A DNA stretch of 39,016 nt. Origin: Prevotella sp. (GTDB taxonomy: Bacteria > Bacteroidota > Bacteroidia > Bacteroidales > Bacteroidaceae). The notes beneath the pieces were generated by a model. It searched no databases, was not told where the DNA came from, and saw only the letters and a list, made by a program, of their open reading frames with translations. This document shows positions 27,397 to 36,728 of this stretch, one piece after another. Location of the stretch: positions 1-39,016 of the forward strand of contig JALFRV010000156.1 in NCBI GenBank assembly GCA_022778905.1, in the 5' to 3' direction. Numbering within the stretch: the first letter of the stretch is position 1; each line of letters begins with the position of its first letter. Position numbers and translations under genes: made by a program.

Positions 27397-27717
27397 ATGA
27401 CACAGGAAGAGAAAACAAAAATAGAAGAGCGCATTGTTGATGTGCTCAAGACCGTCTATGACCCCGAGATCCCGGTCGACATCTGGAATCTCGGCATGAT
27501 ATACAAGATCGATGTGAAGCCTGACCACAGCGTGGACGTCGACATGACATTCACTTCGCCATCGTGTCCGGCTGCAGATTTTATCCTCGAAGATGTCCGG
27601 ACCAAGATCGAAAGCGTGGAAGGCGTCACCTCATCCAACGTGAATCTCGTCTTCGAACCGATCTGGGACCAGAGCATGATGTCTGAAGAAGCACGTGTAG
27701 AATTAGGATTCGCCTGA
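27397..27717 (+). CDS. DUF59/MIP18-family (SufT-like) iron-sulfur assembly protein
   Basis: VLKTVYDPEIPVDIWNLGMIYKI, MTFTSPSCPAADFI. Confidence 0.92.
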   Translation: MTQEEKTKIEERIVDVLKTVYDPEIPVDIWNLGMIYKIDVKPDHSVDVDMTFTSPSCPAADFILEDVRTKIESVEGVTSSNVNLVFEPIWDQSMMSEEARVELGFA

Positions 27718-28481
27718 TGCCAAACGTCTATTTCCTCTCCGATGCCCATCTGGGTTCGCTGGCCATCCGGCATCGCCGGACGCACGAGCGGCGGTTAGTC
27801 AACTTCCTTGACAGCATCAAGGAGAAGGCCTCGGCTATCTACCTGCTGGGCGACATGTTCGACTTCTGGGACGAATACAAATACGTTGTCCCCAAGGGAT
27901 ACACGCGCTTCCTCGGCAAGATCTCCGAACTGACGGACCGGGGTGTGGAGGTTCACTTCTTCACAGGCAACCATGACGTGTGGACCTACGGCTATTTAGA
28001 GCAGGAATGCGGCATGATCGTCCATCGCAAACCCATCACCACCGAGATCTACGGCAAGGTTTTCTACCTCGCACATGGTGACGGACTCGGTGATCCAGAC
28101 CATCAATTCAAGCTCCTCCGCAAGGTGTTCCACAACCGGACGTGCCAGATACTCCTCAATGCCATACATCCCCGATGGGGCATGTGGTTAGGATTGACCT
28201 GGGCCAAGAACAGCAGGCTCAAGCGAGAGGGCGAAAAGGAGCCTCCCTATATGGGCGAGGACAAGGAGTTTCTCGTGCGTTTCACGAAAGAATACCTGAA
28301 GACTCACGACGACATCGACTTCTTCCTCTACGGCCACCGGCATATCGAGCTTGACCTGATGCTTAGCCGCAAGACCCGCATGATGATCCTCGGTGACTGG
28401 ATCTGGCAGTTTACCTACGCCGTATATGACGGTGAACACATGTTCTTGGAGCAGTATATCGAGGGCGAGAGTAAGCCGTAG
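27717..28481 (+). CDS. UDP-2,3-diacylglucosamine diphosphatase (LpxH-like metallophosphoesterase)
   Basis: FLSDAHLGS, LLGDMFDFWDE, FTGNHDVW, YLAHGDGLG, YGHRH; overlaps the previous stop. Confidence 0.88.
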   Translation: MPNVYFLSDAHLGSLAIRHRRTHERRLVNFLDSIKEKASAIYLLGDMFDFWDEYKYVVPKGYTRFLGKISELTDRGVEVHFFTGNHDVWTYGYLEQECGMIVHRKPITTEIYGKVFYLAHGDGLGDPDHQFKLLRKVFHNRTCQILLNAIHPRWGMWLGLTWAKNSRLKREGEKEPPYMGEDKEFLVRFTKEYLKTHDDIDFFLYGHRHIELDLMLSRKTRMMILGDWIWQFTYAVYDGEHMFLEQYIEGESKP

Positions 28482-28506
28482 GCGGGTGAGGAGCAGAAAA
28501 AGAAGA

Positions 28507-28706
28507 AGAAAGGAGTACAGAAACCGAATTGTAAGTGTGCAGAAGTTGAAGGAGTAAAAAGGAGTTACAGACAAATGCTTTATAGCGTTTCATTGCCATT
28601 GTCTGTAATTGATTGTTGCTATTGTTTGTAACTCCTGACGGGCGAAGCCAATGCCAACTCCCTATTACTCCTGCACTCTTACAATTCGGTTTCTGTACTC
28701 CTTTCT
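28507..28706. repeat. Word-iterated inverted repeat, copy 2: 29-bp perfect outer arms plus GGAGTA/GGAGTTAC words
   Basis: AGAAAGGAGTACAGAAACCGAATTGTAAG (28507-28535) against CTTACAATTCGGTTTCTGTACTCCTTTCT (28678-28706); core resembles 2141-2290. Confidence 0.92.
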
Positions 28707-28729
28707 CACCAATCCTATTTTCCCAACTC

Positions 28730-31700
28730 TCATTCTTCCTCCAACGTGATGCCCATCAGGCCGATCACGACGTCGTTGGAGAGTGTGCGGAGGGTCAGAC
28801 TTTTCAGTTTCTTATTCGCGTCGAGCGGCATGCAGAGCATCTGGGCGGCACCATCGGGGATCACATTGCCGAAGGATCCGTCGGCGTCAGCGGCCGTCCG
28901 GAGGTAGCCCGAGACCTTGATCTGGCTGCTGAGCCGGCGTGAGACGATGCCAGAACCGAGGTGTATGCGATAAGGACGCAGCGGGGAGGTGTGGAAGGCG
29001 AACTCATCGACGTAGTAATCCTGCTCGATCGGGCACCAGTTGATCGGATTCTTCAGCGGCATCACGCTTGTTGTGCCGTCCGTGTAGGTCACGGTCACAA
29101 GGCCGTTATCAATGCGGCTCTGCATGTTGTTGGTGCTTCCGGCGAGCATGAGCCACGCATGTGCCGCACGCCCACGCAACGGCACGGTGACGCTGTCGGG
29201 ATAGTTGTCCCACAGGGAGGTATAGACGATGTTGGGCCCTTCATGCGGCTGGATGAAGCGGATGCCGTTTACGCCGGTGTCAAACTGTCCTTCCAGCACC
29301 TTCGAACGCAGTCCGTCGTCCTCGATCGTGGCTGTCCGCTCGGGATGGCACCATTGTCCGATACCCTGCTTGGGTATCTGCAGCGTGGTGAAAGGAGGCC
29401 GGGGCGAGAGGTATTCGTTGCGGAAGATGTCGTCAACGTTGCTGTTGAAGAGCTTCCGCAGGCTGACCTGGCGGCGTCGGCCGTTCTTTTCGGGGACCGC
29501 AAGTCCCATCTTCGCCATGTAGGCGTGACTGCTGATGTCCTCGGGCTGGCGCAGGATGGGCTGGGCTGCGACCTGCTTCAGCTTGGTCCGGTCAACGATG
29601 ATCGTCTGCCGTTCGTCTGCCGTTCCCTCGAAATCCATGAACGATCCTTCGCCCTGCTTGGCCCTGACGACCATCCGGAGGGGCCGGGCGAAATACTGTT
29701 CGATCTCATAGATGTCCTGCTGACCTGCGCGGCGGAAGCGGTAGGTGAGGTATGGGGTCTTGAAAGTGACGCTGTCCCAGCTTTCGGGCCACGCCGGCTT
29801 GATCACGCACCGGCCTTCCAAGGCTTCGGGAAGAACGCCGAACAGACCGTTGACCACGGCTCTGGCCGATATGCCCACATTGTCTCCGAAGTCGCGGTAG
29901 GCCTCGCTCCGCACTTTGTCATAATAGCTGATCTGCCCGAAGTTGCCCGGACTCTGCCCGAGGAACTGCCCGTCCAAGAGGTCGCTCATGAGCAGATTGA
30001 AGCCCGAGTCGCTGCGTCCGGCCTCGAAATAGGCCAGTGCCATGTTCATCACTTCTTCGTGGGCGACGTTGTTCGTGCTCCAGTCGTAGGGCATCCAGTC
30101 GGTCGTCGAGAGTGTGTAAAGGGGCTTGCGAAGCATGTCGAAGGCCGGTCCGGCCGTGGCCTGCCGATACTTTTCGGGTATCACGAGCCGCACGGGGATG
30201 TGGGGGATGGATCGGTCGACGTAGCGTGTCGACAGGTCTGCCTGCTCCGGAGTGCCCACGCCGCAGTCGATGGGCGTGTAGATGCTCCACAGGGCGGCAT
30301 CCTTATGGACGCGCTTCAGTCCCATATAGTCTTTGTATTCGGCCCAGTGGCCCTCGTCCTTGACCCATAAGTGGGTGTTCATGGCCTGCAGTATGGCCTC
30401 CGCCTCGCGCCGATAGGGTTCGGGATCCTCTCCGATGAGCTCCGCGATGCGTGCCGCCAAGCGGTTGCCACGGTAGTTGTAGGCCGAACTGTGGGTTGCT
30501 CCGCCGCCGTTATAGTAGAGCGCATCGCTCGCCCAGATGCAGCAGTAGCCGTCGTAGAGGTGGTCACCGTCGGCATCCCAGTTGCGTTTCTCCCATTCGA
30601 GATGGCGCTTGAGCAGGGGCCACATGCGCCGCATGTAGGCCGTGTCGGCATCATACTGGAAGTGCCAGAGCAGCTCATCGACGTAGTTGAGATTCATGTC
30701 GTAGTGGTTCATGACGTCATTCCGATGGGGCAACCGGCAGATGTATCCGGTGCTGTACATGGATGTGCCCCATTTCTTTTCGGCCCGCGCCAAGTTCATG
30801 AGCGTGTCCTGGGCCGGCTGCGGGAAGCGGACGGGCACGTCGGTGACCTGACTTGCCGCATAGGCATCAAAGTGGGAGACGGCCCGGTCGCGCCAGCCGA
30901 AGGCGTCAGCGAGATAAGCCGCGCGCCATCCAGCTAACGGGGTGCGCCAGCCCACGCATCCATGGAGCCACGTGGACCCGTCCCACAGGCCGTCGGCAGC
31001 TGCCATGAAGTTGGCGCCGAGCGTGTTGATGAAAGGATCGGGGGTGGTGAATTCGACCTGCGAAGTAAGCCTCTCGAGGGCCGACAGCTCCTTGTCCATC
31101 ACAGGGCGGCCCATTTTGGCATCCTGGCTCATGAGCTGATCGGGATTGGCAAACACGAGATACGACTCGCTGCCGGCCCGCCAGCGGATGCGGCGTTCCT
31201 GCTTCGGGTCGTCCAAGGCTTCGTAACTGCTGCGCGGTTCGAGGCCTAAGTCGCCGTCGCGCTCCATCTTCCATTTGACCACGGGGCTCAGACGGCATTC
31301 GAGCTGCACGTCTGGGCCGAATCCCTTGAGCAGGAATTGCCAGACGGCTCCTTCGCCGAACTGCGATGCCAGGGCGACGATGCGCAGCTCGGAACTGCCG
31401 CCCCAGGAGGCGTCGCGCACCACATACGAACGCAATCCACCACGGTAGCGGGCTTCGCAGAAGTCGGTCGAGTCGAGCCGAAGAGACTTCCCATTACTAA
31501 TAAGGTATAATCGGATGTTGCGACTCTGCTCCTTGTCATAAGTTGCAAACACGGGCCGGTCGCTTGTCTCAAGGCGGAAGCGTGTGTGGGTGCCATAGAG
31601 CGCACGTGTGTAACGGTTGTTGCCGTTGATGCAGACGATGTCGCGGCCGTCTGGATAGTATTGCATCACGCGTGCCGGCTTTTCGTCCGCGCGCACCGGA

Positions 31701-31747
31701 AGCGTAGCCATGGCGGCCATAAGCAGCAGGATCAGGATTGTTTTCAT
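28730..31747 (-). CDS. Large secreted DUF4450-like protein, probably an (alpha/alpha)6 glycoside-hydrolase-like fold
   Basis: Signal peptide MKTILILLLMAAMATLPVRA; VMQYYPDGRDIVCINGNNRYTRALYG; barrel-like segments such as YNYRGNRLAARIAELIGEDPEPYRREAEAILQAMNTHLW; family name from memory. Confidence 0.7.
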   Translation of the reverse strand: MKTILILLLMAAMATLPVRADEKPARVMQYYPDGRDIVCINGNNRYTRALYGTHTRFRLETSDRPVFATYDKEQSRNIRLYLISNGKSLRLDSTDFCEARYRGGLRSYVVRDASWGGSSELRIVALASQFGEGAVWQFLLKGFGPDVQLECRLSPVVKWKMERDGDLGLEPRSSYEALDDPKQERRIRWRAGSESYLVFANPDQLMSQDAKMGRPVMDKELSALERLTSQVEFTTPDPFINTLGANFMAAADGLWDGSTWLHGCVGWRTPLAGWRAAYLADAFGWRDRAVSHFDAYAASQVTDVPVRFPQPAQDTLMNLARAEKKWGTSMYSTGYICRLPHRNDVMNHYDMNLNYVDELLWHFQYDADTAYMRRMWPLLKRHLEWEKRNWDADGDHLYDGYCCIWASDALYYNGGGATHSSAYNYRGNRLAARIAELIGEDPEPYRREAEAILQAMNTHLWVKDEGHWAEYKDYMGLKRVHKDAALWSIYTPIDCGVGTPEQADLSTRYVDRSIPHIPVRLVIPEKYRQATAGPAFDMLRKPLYTLSTTDWMPYDWSTNNVAHEEVMNMALAYFEAGRSDSGFNLLMSDLLDGQFLGQSPGNFGQISYYDKVRSEAYRDFGDNVGISARAVVNGLFGVLPEALEGRCVIKPAWPESWDSVTFKTPYLTYRFRRAGQQDIYEIEQYFARPLRMVVRAKQGEGSFMDFEGTADERQTIIVDRTKLKQVAAQPILRQPEDISSHAYMAKMGLAVPEKNGRRRQVSLRKLFNSNVDDIFRNEYLSPRPPFTTLQIPKQGIGQWCHPERTATIEDDGLRSKVLEGQFDTGVNGIRFIQPHEGPNIVYTSLWDNYPDSVTVPLRGRAAHAWLMLAGSTNNMQSRIDNGLVTVTYTDGTTSVMPLKNPINWCPIEQDYYVDEFAFHTSPLRPYRIHLGSGIVSRRLSSQIKVSGYLRTAADADGSFGNVIPDGAAQMLCMPLDANKKLKSLTLRTLSNDVVIGLMGITLEEE

Positions 31748-31904
31748 TCGATCAGTTAGTTTGTAATCGCCTGCAAATATAGCACAAAATATTGATAAAC
31801 CCGTTATAAACGCCTGAAATTATTGCTCAAGGGCCTGAATGAACAGGCGCCGCCAGCGCCCTTTCCAAGGGGAGCGGGGCCGATGCTGCGGACACCCAGC
31901 TGCC

Positions 31905-31934
31905 GTAGGGGCGGATCTGCGTATCTGCCCGCAA
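31905..31934 (+). repeat. 30-bp hairpin repeat GTAGGGGCGGATCTGCGTATCTGCCCGCAA
   Basis: Same family as 21471-21500, 32082-32111 and 32192-32220. Confidence 0.9.
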
Positions 31935-32081
31935 GGGGCAAAACCGATGTGCAAGCCATGCGGCGGAATGGTATTAACGGCTGATTACGCTGACGGCGCA
32001 GCTGAATATGATCGGAATGATGATCGCATGAATAATGAGTGCCATTTGCGGGTGACAGATTGCGGAATGGCATACGGCTCA

Positions 32082-32220
32082 TTGCGGGCGGATACGCAGA
32101 TCCGCCCCTACGTGCACTTTTGTCTTTTCCTGCGGGCTCCTCTGTCTTTTCCGACGGGAGGGACGCAACGATCGAATGGGGACGCCGTTCATTGCGGACG
32201 GGCACAAGCCCCGCCCCTGC
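32082..32220 (-). repeat. Two hairpin repeats in tandem on the minus strand, including the 44-bp block shared with 21491-21534
   Basis: Reverse complement gives GTAGGGGCGGATCTGCGTATCCGCCCGCAA and GCAGGGGCGGGGCTTGTGCCCGTCCGCAATGAACGGCGTCCCCATTCG... Confidence 0.92.
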
Positions 32221-32421
32221 ATTTCGTTGAGGTGGTGTCATGAATAAATACCGCATCATTCAGCACTCAACATTTCTCATTTCAGATTGCCGAAATGTCC
32301 ATTCGGGCATGCCTCCCTTCCCTCGGAGGGGCCGGAGGAGGCTCCTGCCTGCATTCCGGTGAGCGTGTATGTTTGGGGCGTAAAAATCATGCGGTTTTGA
32401 CGGATGATAGATGCGGGCTGC

Positions 32422-32504
32422 GCAGAGCTATGCTTTCGGCGGCCGAAAGCTATCATATGGGCGGCCGAAAGCATAGCTCTTGAGGCTCGAAAGCATAGCT
32501 CTGC
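32422..32504. repeat. 83-bp palindromic repeat, copy 2
   Basis: Same length and terminal repeats as 21276-21358, with roughly ten substitutions. Confidence 0.92.
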
Positions 32505-32553
32505 GCGGGCCTGACGAAGCGTCTGATTTTCAAAGACTTACAAAGCGGGCTTT

Positions 32554-33603
32554 TCACTTGTAGAAGTTGTGCTCGTAAGCGGCGAACTCATCCTTGCCCT
32601 GCACGCATCGCTTCCACCACGCCTCGATGAATCCGCAGCCGTAGCCGATGAGCTGCGTGAAGGCGGCACGTACGGCGAGGAGCCCGATCTTCTCGCTATT
32701 GTTCTTGATGGTTGCGTCAAAAAAGAGGATGGCGGCATAGAGGAGGATGGGGCAGAGCGAGAAGATGCTTACCGCGATGCCCAATGCTTGCTGCATGCCG
32801 GCAGGCAGGAGGAAGAAGAGCACGATGCCCGTGAGGAAGCCGGTCAGCAGCAGGGCCACCCCGACGGTGAACACCATCGGGAGCAGGTGGACTGCCTTGA
32901 GGCTGCCGGGATGGCGCTTGTGGAGGTTGATGCGGGCGATGCCCGAGTTGTAGACCTGCCGCCAGAACTTGCGGAAGTCGGTTCGCCGCTTGTGCCAAAC
33001 CCATGCCTCGGGGAACAGGCGGCATCGGCAGCCGGCCTGGTAGAGGCGGATCGAGAAGTCGATGTCTTCGCCGAAGCGCATCCGGGAGAATCCGCCGAGA
33101 CGCAGGTAGACATCGCGCCGGATGCCCATGTTGAAGGACCGGGGGTAGAACTTGTCGAGCTTCTTCTTCCCTCCCCGTATGCCTCCGGTGGTGAAGAAGG
33201 ATGTCATCGAGTAGGAGATGGCCTTCTGCACGTCGGTGAAGGAAGCGTGCGCACGGTCCGGACCGCCGAATGCGTCGGCCGGTTCGCGCTGAAGTTCGGC
33301 GTCAATCGCAGCCATATAGCCTTCGGGCAGCACCACGTCGCTGTCGAGGATGAGCAGGTATTCGCCCTGTGCACGCTCCGCGCCGTAGTTGCGGCTTTGC
33401 CCCGGACCGCTGTTGGACTTCATGAAATAGTGGAGGTCAAGTTTGTTCCGGTAGTGGTCGCAGACTGTCCGGCAAGGCTGCTGTGATCCGTCTTCGACAA
33501 CGATCACTTCAAAATCGCGGTACGACTGCTCCGTGAGGCTCGACAAGAGTTCGTCTATCTCTTCGGGGCGGTTGTAAACTGGAACGATGATGGAATATTT
33601 CAT
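32554..33603 (-). CDS. Family 2 glycosyltransferase with C-terminal TM helices
   Basis: YSIIVPVYNRPEEIDELLSSL, VVEDGS, LLILDSDVVLPEGY, GFSRMRFGEDIDFSIRL; C-terminal hydrophobic helices. Confidence 0.9.
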   Translation of the reverse strand: MKYSIIVPVYNRPEEIDELLSSLTEQSYRDFEVIVVEDGSQQPCRTVCDHYRNKLDLHYFMKSNSGPGQSRNYGAERAQGEYLLILDSDVVLPEGYMAAIDAELQREPADAFGGPDRAHASFTDVQKAISYSMTSFFTTGGIRGGKKKLDKFYPRSFNMGIRRDVYLRLGGFSRMRFGEDIDFSIRLYQAGCRCRLFPEAWVWHKRRTDFRKFWRQVYNSGIARINLHKRHPGSLKAVHLLPMVFTVGVALLLTGFLTGIVLFFLLPAGMQQALGIAVSIFSLCPILLYAAILFFDATIKNNSEKIGLLAVRAAFTQLIGYGCGFIEAWWKRCVQGKDEFAAYEHNFYK

Positions 33604-33618
33604 GGACAGGCAGAGCTA

Positions 33619-33785
33619 ATGGGGAAAGGTGAAAAAGTAAAAGCGTAAAAAGGCAAGAAGCGCGTTGCCGATGGGCTGCACCCATGGAGAGGGAGCGGGA
33701 ACGACAAAATGTAAAAAGGTAAAAGGGTAAAAAAGTAAAACAGACAGATCTGCCGCCCGCTTTACATTTACCCTTTTACCTTTTT
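33619..33785. repeat. GTAAAA-word inverted repeat with 19-bp perfect arms (33713-33731 / 33767-33785)
   Basis: AAAAAGGTAAAAGGGTAAA against TTTACCCTTTTACCTTTTT; more GTAAAA words at 33637-33652. Confidence 0.88.
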
Positions 33786-33794
33786 CCGTTTCCG

Positions 33795-34361
33795 TTATGC
33801 GTTCACGCGGCCTACGTAGCTTCCGTCACGCGTATCAACGGTGATGGTCTCGCCCTCGTTGATGAAGAGAGGCACGCGCACCTCTGCTCCGGTCTCGAGC
33901 GTAGCGGGCTTCGTGGCGTTGGTGGCCGTGTTGCCCTTCACGCCCGGCTCGCTATGGGTGATGAGCAGGTTGGTCTTGATCGGCATTTCGGCAGAGAGGA
34001 TGGTGCCGTCGGAGGTGTCAGTCACCACGTCGACGATGTCGCCTTCCTTCATGAATTCCGCTCCGGTGATCATATCCTTGGCGATCGGAATCTGCTCGAA
34101 AGTCTCCTGGTTCATGAAGATGCAACCCGTGCTGTCTTCATAGAGATACTGATAGGGGCGGTGCTCTACGCGGACGTCATCGAGCTTGAACCCAACCTGG
34201 AAGGTGCGTTCCAGCACTCGGCCGTCTGCCACATTCTTCAGCTTGGTGTTCATCACCGTGTTTCCCTTTCCGGGCTTCCTGTGTTGGAAGTCGATACATT
34301 TCCAGATGCCTCCATCCAAGCGGATGCAGGTACCGATTTTGATTTCTTGTGAATTGATCAT
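33795..34361 (-). CDS. efp: Translation elongation factor P
   Basis: DGGIWKCIDFQHRKPGKGNTVMNTKLKNV, EHRPYQYLYED, VPLFINEGETITVDTRDGSYVGRV. Confidence 0.97.
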   Translation of the reverse strand: MINSQEIKIGTCIRLDGGIWKCIDFQHRKPGKGNTVMNTKLKNVADGRVLERTFQVGFKLDDVRVEHRPYQYLYEDSTGCIFMNQETFEQIPIAKDMITGAEFMKEGDIVDVVTDTSDGTILSAEMPIKTNLLITHSEPGVKGNTATNATKPATLETGAEVRVPLFINEGETITVDTRDGSYVGRVNA

Positions 34362-34463
34362 TGCAAATATCTGTAATTTCTTGTTATTATCTCTTTTGCG
34401 GGTGCAAAGTTACAAAGAAATAATAAAAAAAGGCTTCTTTTAAGGCGAAAAATCGAATAAATC

Positions 34464-34494
34464 TTTGTCATTTCGAAAATTATGCGTAATTTTG
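34464..34494 (+). promoter_or_regulatory. Bacteroidota housekeeping promoter TTTG-N19-TAATTTTG upstream of rpmH
   Basis: Full -33/-7 match with 19-bp spacer. Confidence 0.75.
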
Positions 34495-34550
34495 CAGCCC
34501 AAACGGGAGTATTCCAGCATTGATCAAAATCATAAAAATATAATAAAACA

Positions 34551-34706
34551 ATGAAAAGAACATTTCAGCCGCACAATCGCCGTCGCGTCAACAAGCATGG
34601 TTTCCGTGAGAGAATGGCGACAAAGAACGGCCGTCGCGTACTGGCATCCCGCCGTGCTCACGGACGTAAAAAGTTAACCGTTTCGGACGAGAATCACGGT
34701 AAGTAA
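34551..34706 (+). CDS. rpmH: 50S ribosomal protein L34
   Basis: 51 aa, absent from the ORF track: [51 protein letters not shown]. Confidence 0.98.
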   Translation: MKRTFQPHNRRRVNKHGFRERMATKNGRRVLASRRAHGRKKLTVSDENHGK

Positions 34707-34739
34707 TTCGCTCGCGATCCGATTGGAACGACCAGAAGG

Positions 34740-34786
34740 AAACAGAAAGATGCCAAGCTGACGGCTTGCGTCTTTCTGTTTTTTTT
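34740..34786 (+). terminator. Rho-independent terminator after rpmH
   Basis: ACAGAAAGAtgCCAAGC-tgac-GGCTTGcgTCTTTCTGT followed by a T run. Confidence 0.9.
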
Positions 34787-34860
34787 GTCCTCTCAGGCCG
34801 GAAGCGCCTTCCGGATCCCGCGTCCGGATCCTGCGGTGGCGAAGAAAAGCAGCGCTTTTC

Positions 34861-34891
34861 TTTGTCGTTCATCCTTTTTGTACTATCTTTG
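34861..34891 (+). promoter_or_regulatory. Bacteroidota promoter TTTG-N19-TATCTTTG upstream of the PASTA gene
   Basis: Full -33/-7 match, 19-bp spacer. Confidence 0.72.
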
Positions 34892-34910
34892 CAGCATAAA
34901 CGGATCATGA

Positions 34911-35645
34911 ATGAAATCTTCTGAGTTCGCCGGAAAATTCAAGAGCAGATACCTCTGGGGCAATCTGGCTGCGATGGCTGCCGTGGTTGTCTTGTTGTGC
35001 ATAGGCATCAAGTACGGCCTTGATCTATATACCCACCACGGAGAGTCCATCCCCATCCCCAACATCGTACATCGCTCGTATGCCGACGCCGAACGTATCC
35101 TCGACGATGCAGGCCTTCAGATACAGGTCACAGATACCGGATACGTCAAGTCGCTGCCACCCGACTGCATCCTGGCACAGTCGCCCGATGCAGGCGAAAG
35201 GGTGAAGGCCGGCCGCATCGTCTATGTCACGATCAACTCGCCCCATACGCCTACGCTCGTCCTGCCTGACATCATCGACAACAGTTCGCTGCGTGAGGCG
35301 ATGGCGAAGCTGACAGCCATGGGCTTCAAGTTGGGTCAGCCACAATACATCACCGGTGAGAAAGACTGGGTGTACGGCGTGCTCGTGCGCGGCAGACACG
35401 TCGTCACCGGCGACCGGATCTCCGTGGAGGATCAGGTGATCATACAGGTCGGAAACGGCTTGCGTGACGCATCGGATTCCGTGAACTACGTTGATCCCGT
35501 CTATCCCGAATCACATGGCGACCAGTCAGATATGATGGAGGACTTTGAGGAAGTCACGGCGCCGCCCTCAGAGCCTGCTCCGCAGGTCGCGCCGCCGTCA
35601 TCCGTCAAACCCGCAGCGCCCGTGAAGGAGAAAAAGACCGAATAG
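34911..35645 (+). CDS. PASTA-domain membrane protein
   Basis: N-terminal TM; PASTA repeats (IPNIVHRSYADAERILDDAGLQ..., LPDIIDNSSLREAMAKLTAMGFKLG...); Pro/Ala-rich tail. Confidence 0.88.
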   Translation: MKSSEFAGKFKSRYLWGNLAAMAAVVVLLCIGIKYGLDLYTHHGESIPIPNIVHRSYADAERILDDAGLQIQVTDTGYVKSLPPDCILAQSPDAGERVKAGRIVYVTINSPHTPTLVLPDIIDNSSLREAMAKLTAMGFKLGQPQYITGEKDWVYGVLVRGRHVVTGDRISVEDQVIIQVGNGLRDASDSVNYVDPVYPESHGDQSDMMEDFEEVTAPPSEPAPQVAPPSSVKPAAPVKEKKTE

Positions 35646-35646
35646 C

Positions 35647-36711
35647 ATGGCAGAAGACATCGAAGAGATAGAAGGACTGGAAGACGAGGACCAGCAGCTC
35701 TATGAGCATTTCCGGTTCGTGGTCGACAAGGGGCAGGAGCCGCTGCGGATAGACAAATACATGCAGGAAAAGCTCCAGCACTCGAGCCGCAACCGCATCC
35801 AGAAAGCCGCGGATGCAGGCTTCGTCCATGTCAATGACCGCCCCGTGAAGAGCAATTACAAAGTTCGGCCGGGCGATGTCATCACCTTAATGCTCGACAC
35901 ACCGCGTCATGACAGCACCATCGTAGCTGAAGACATCCCGATAGACATCATCTACGAGGATGCCGAACTGATGGTCATCAACAAGCCCGCCGGACTTGTC
36001 GTCCATCCGGGAGCAGGCAATTTCCACGGCACACTGATCAATGCCATCGCCTGGCACATGCGTGAGGTGCCCGCATTCGATCCCAATGACCCGGAGGTAG
36101 GGCTGGTCCACCGCATCGACAAGGACACGAGCGGACTGATAGTCATAGCCAAGACGCCCGAAGCAAAGACCAAATTAGGCCTCCAATTCTTCAACAAGAC
36201 CACCCATCGCAGCTATAACGCCGTCGTATGGGGCAACTTCACAGAAGACGAAGGACGCATCGAGGGCAACATCGGGCGCGATCCGAAAGACCGGCTGCGC
36301 ATGGCCGTCTTCCCCGCAGACAGCGAGACGGGCAAGCCCGCCGTCACTCACTATCGCGTGATCGAGCGGTTCGGCTACGTCACCTTGGTGGAATGCGTTC
36401 TCGAGACGGGCCGTACGCACCAGATACGTGCCCACATGAAGCACATCGGACATCCCCTCTTCGGCGACGAGCGCTATGGCGGGACCGAGATACTGCGTGG
36501 CAACCGGAGCTCCACCTACAAGGCCTTCATCCAGAACTGCCTCACGCTTTGTCCCCGGCAGGCACTCCATGCGCGGACCATAGGATTCGTCCATCCCGTG
36601 ACCGGCAGGCAAATGGACTTCACGTCTGACCTTCCGGATGATATGAAACAATTGGTGTCCAAGTGGCAGACCTATGTAAAAGGTACCACGAACGATACAT
36701 TCGAAGAATAA
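35647..36711 (+). CDS. rluD: RluD-like 23S rRNA pseudouridine synthase (S4 domain)
   Basis: IDKYMQEKLQHSSRNRIQKAADAGFVHVN; HRIDKDTSGLIVIAKT; ETGRTHQIRAHMKHIGHPLFGDERYG. Confidence 0.93.
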   Translation: MAEDIEEIEGLEDEDQQLYEHFRFVVDKGQEPLRIDKYMQEKLQHSSRNRIQKAADAGFVHVNDRPVKSNYKVRPGDVITLMLDTPRHDSTIVAEDIPIDIIYEDAELMVINKPAGLVVHPGAGNFHGTLINAIAWHMREVPAFDPNDPEVGLVHRIDKDTSGLIVIAKTPEAKTKLGLQFFNKTTHRSYNAVVWGNFTEDEGRIEGNIGRDPKDRLRMAVFPADSETGKPAVTHYRVIERFGYVTLVECVLETGRTHQIRAHMKHIGHPLFGDERYGGTEILRGNRSSTYKAFIQNCLTLCPRQALHARTIGFVHPVTGRQMDFTSDLPDDMKQLVSKWQTYVKGTTNDTFEE

Positions 36712-36728
36712 ATAATACATTTCAAGCG

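Noticed and set aside
28961-30370. 469-aa plus-strand ORF
   Set aside because: Antisense to the DUF4450-like gene; low-complexity shadow composition typical of GC-rich DNA; no recognisable motif.
32569-33486. 305-aa plus-strand ORF
   Set aside because: Antisense shadow of the GT2 glycosyltransferase.
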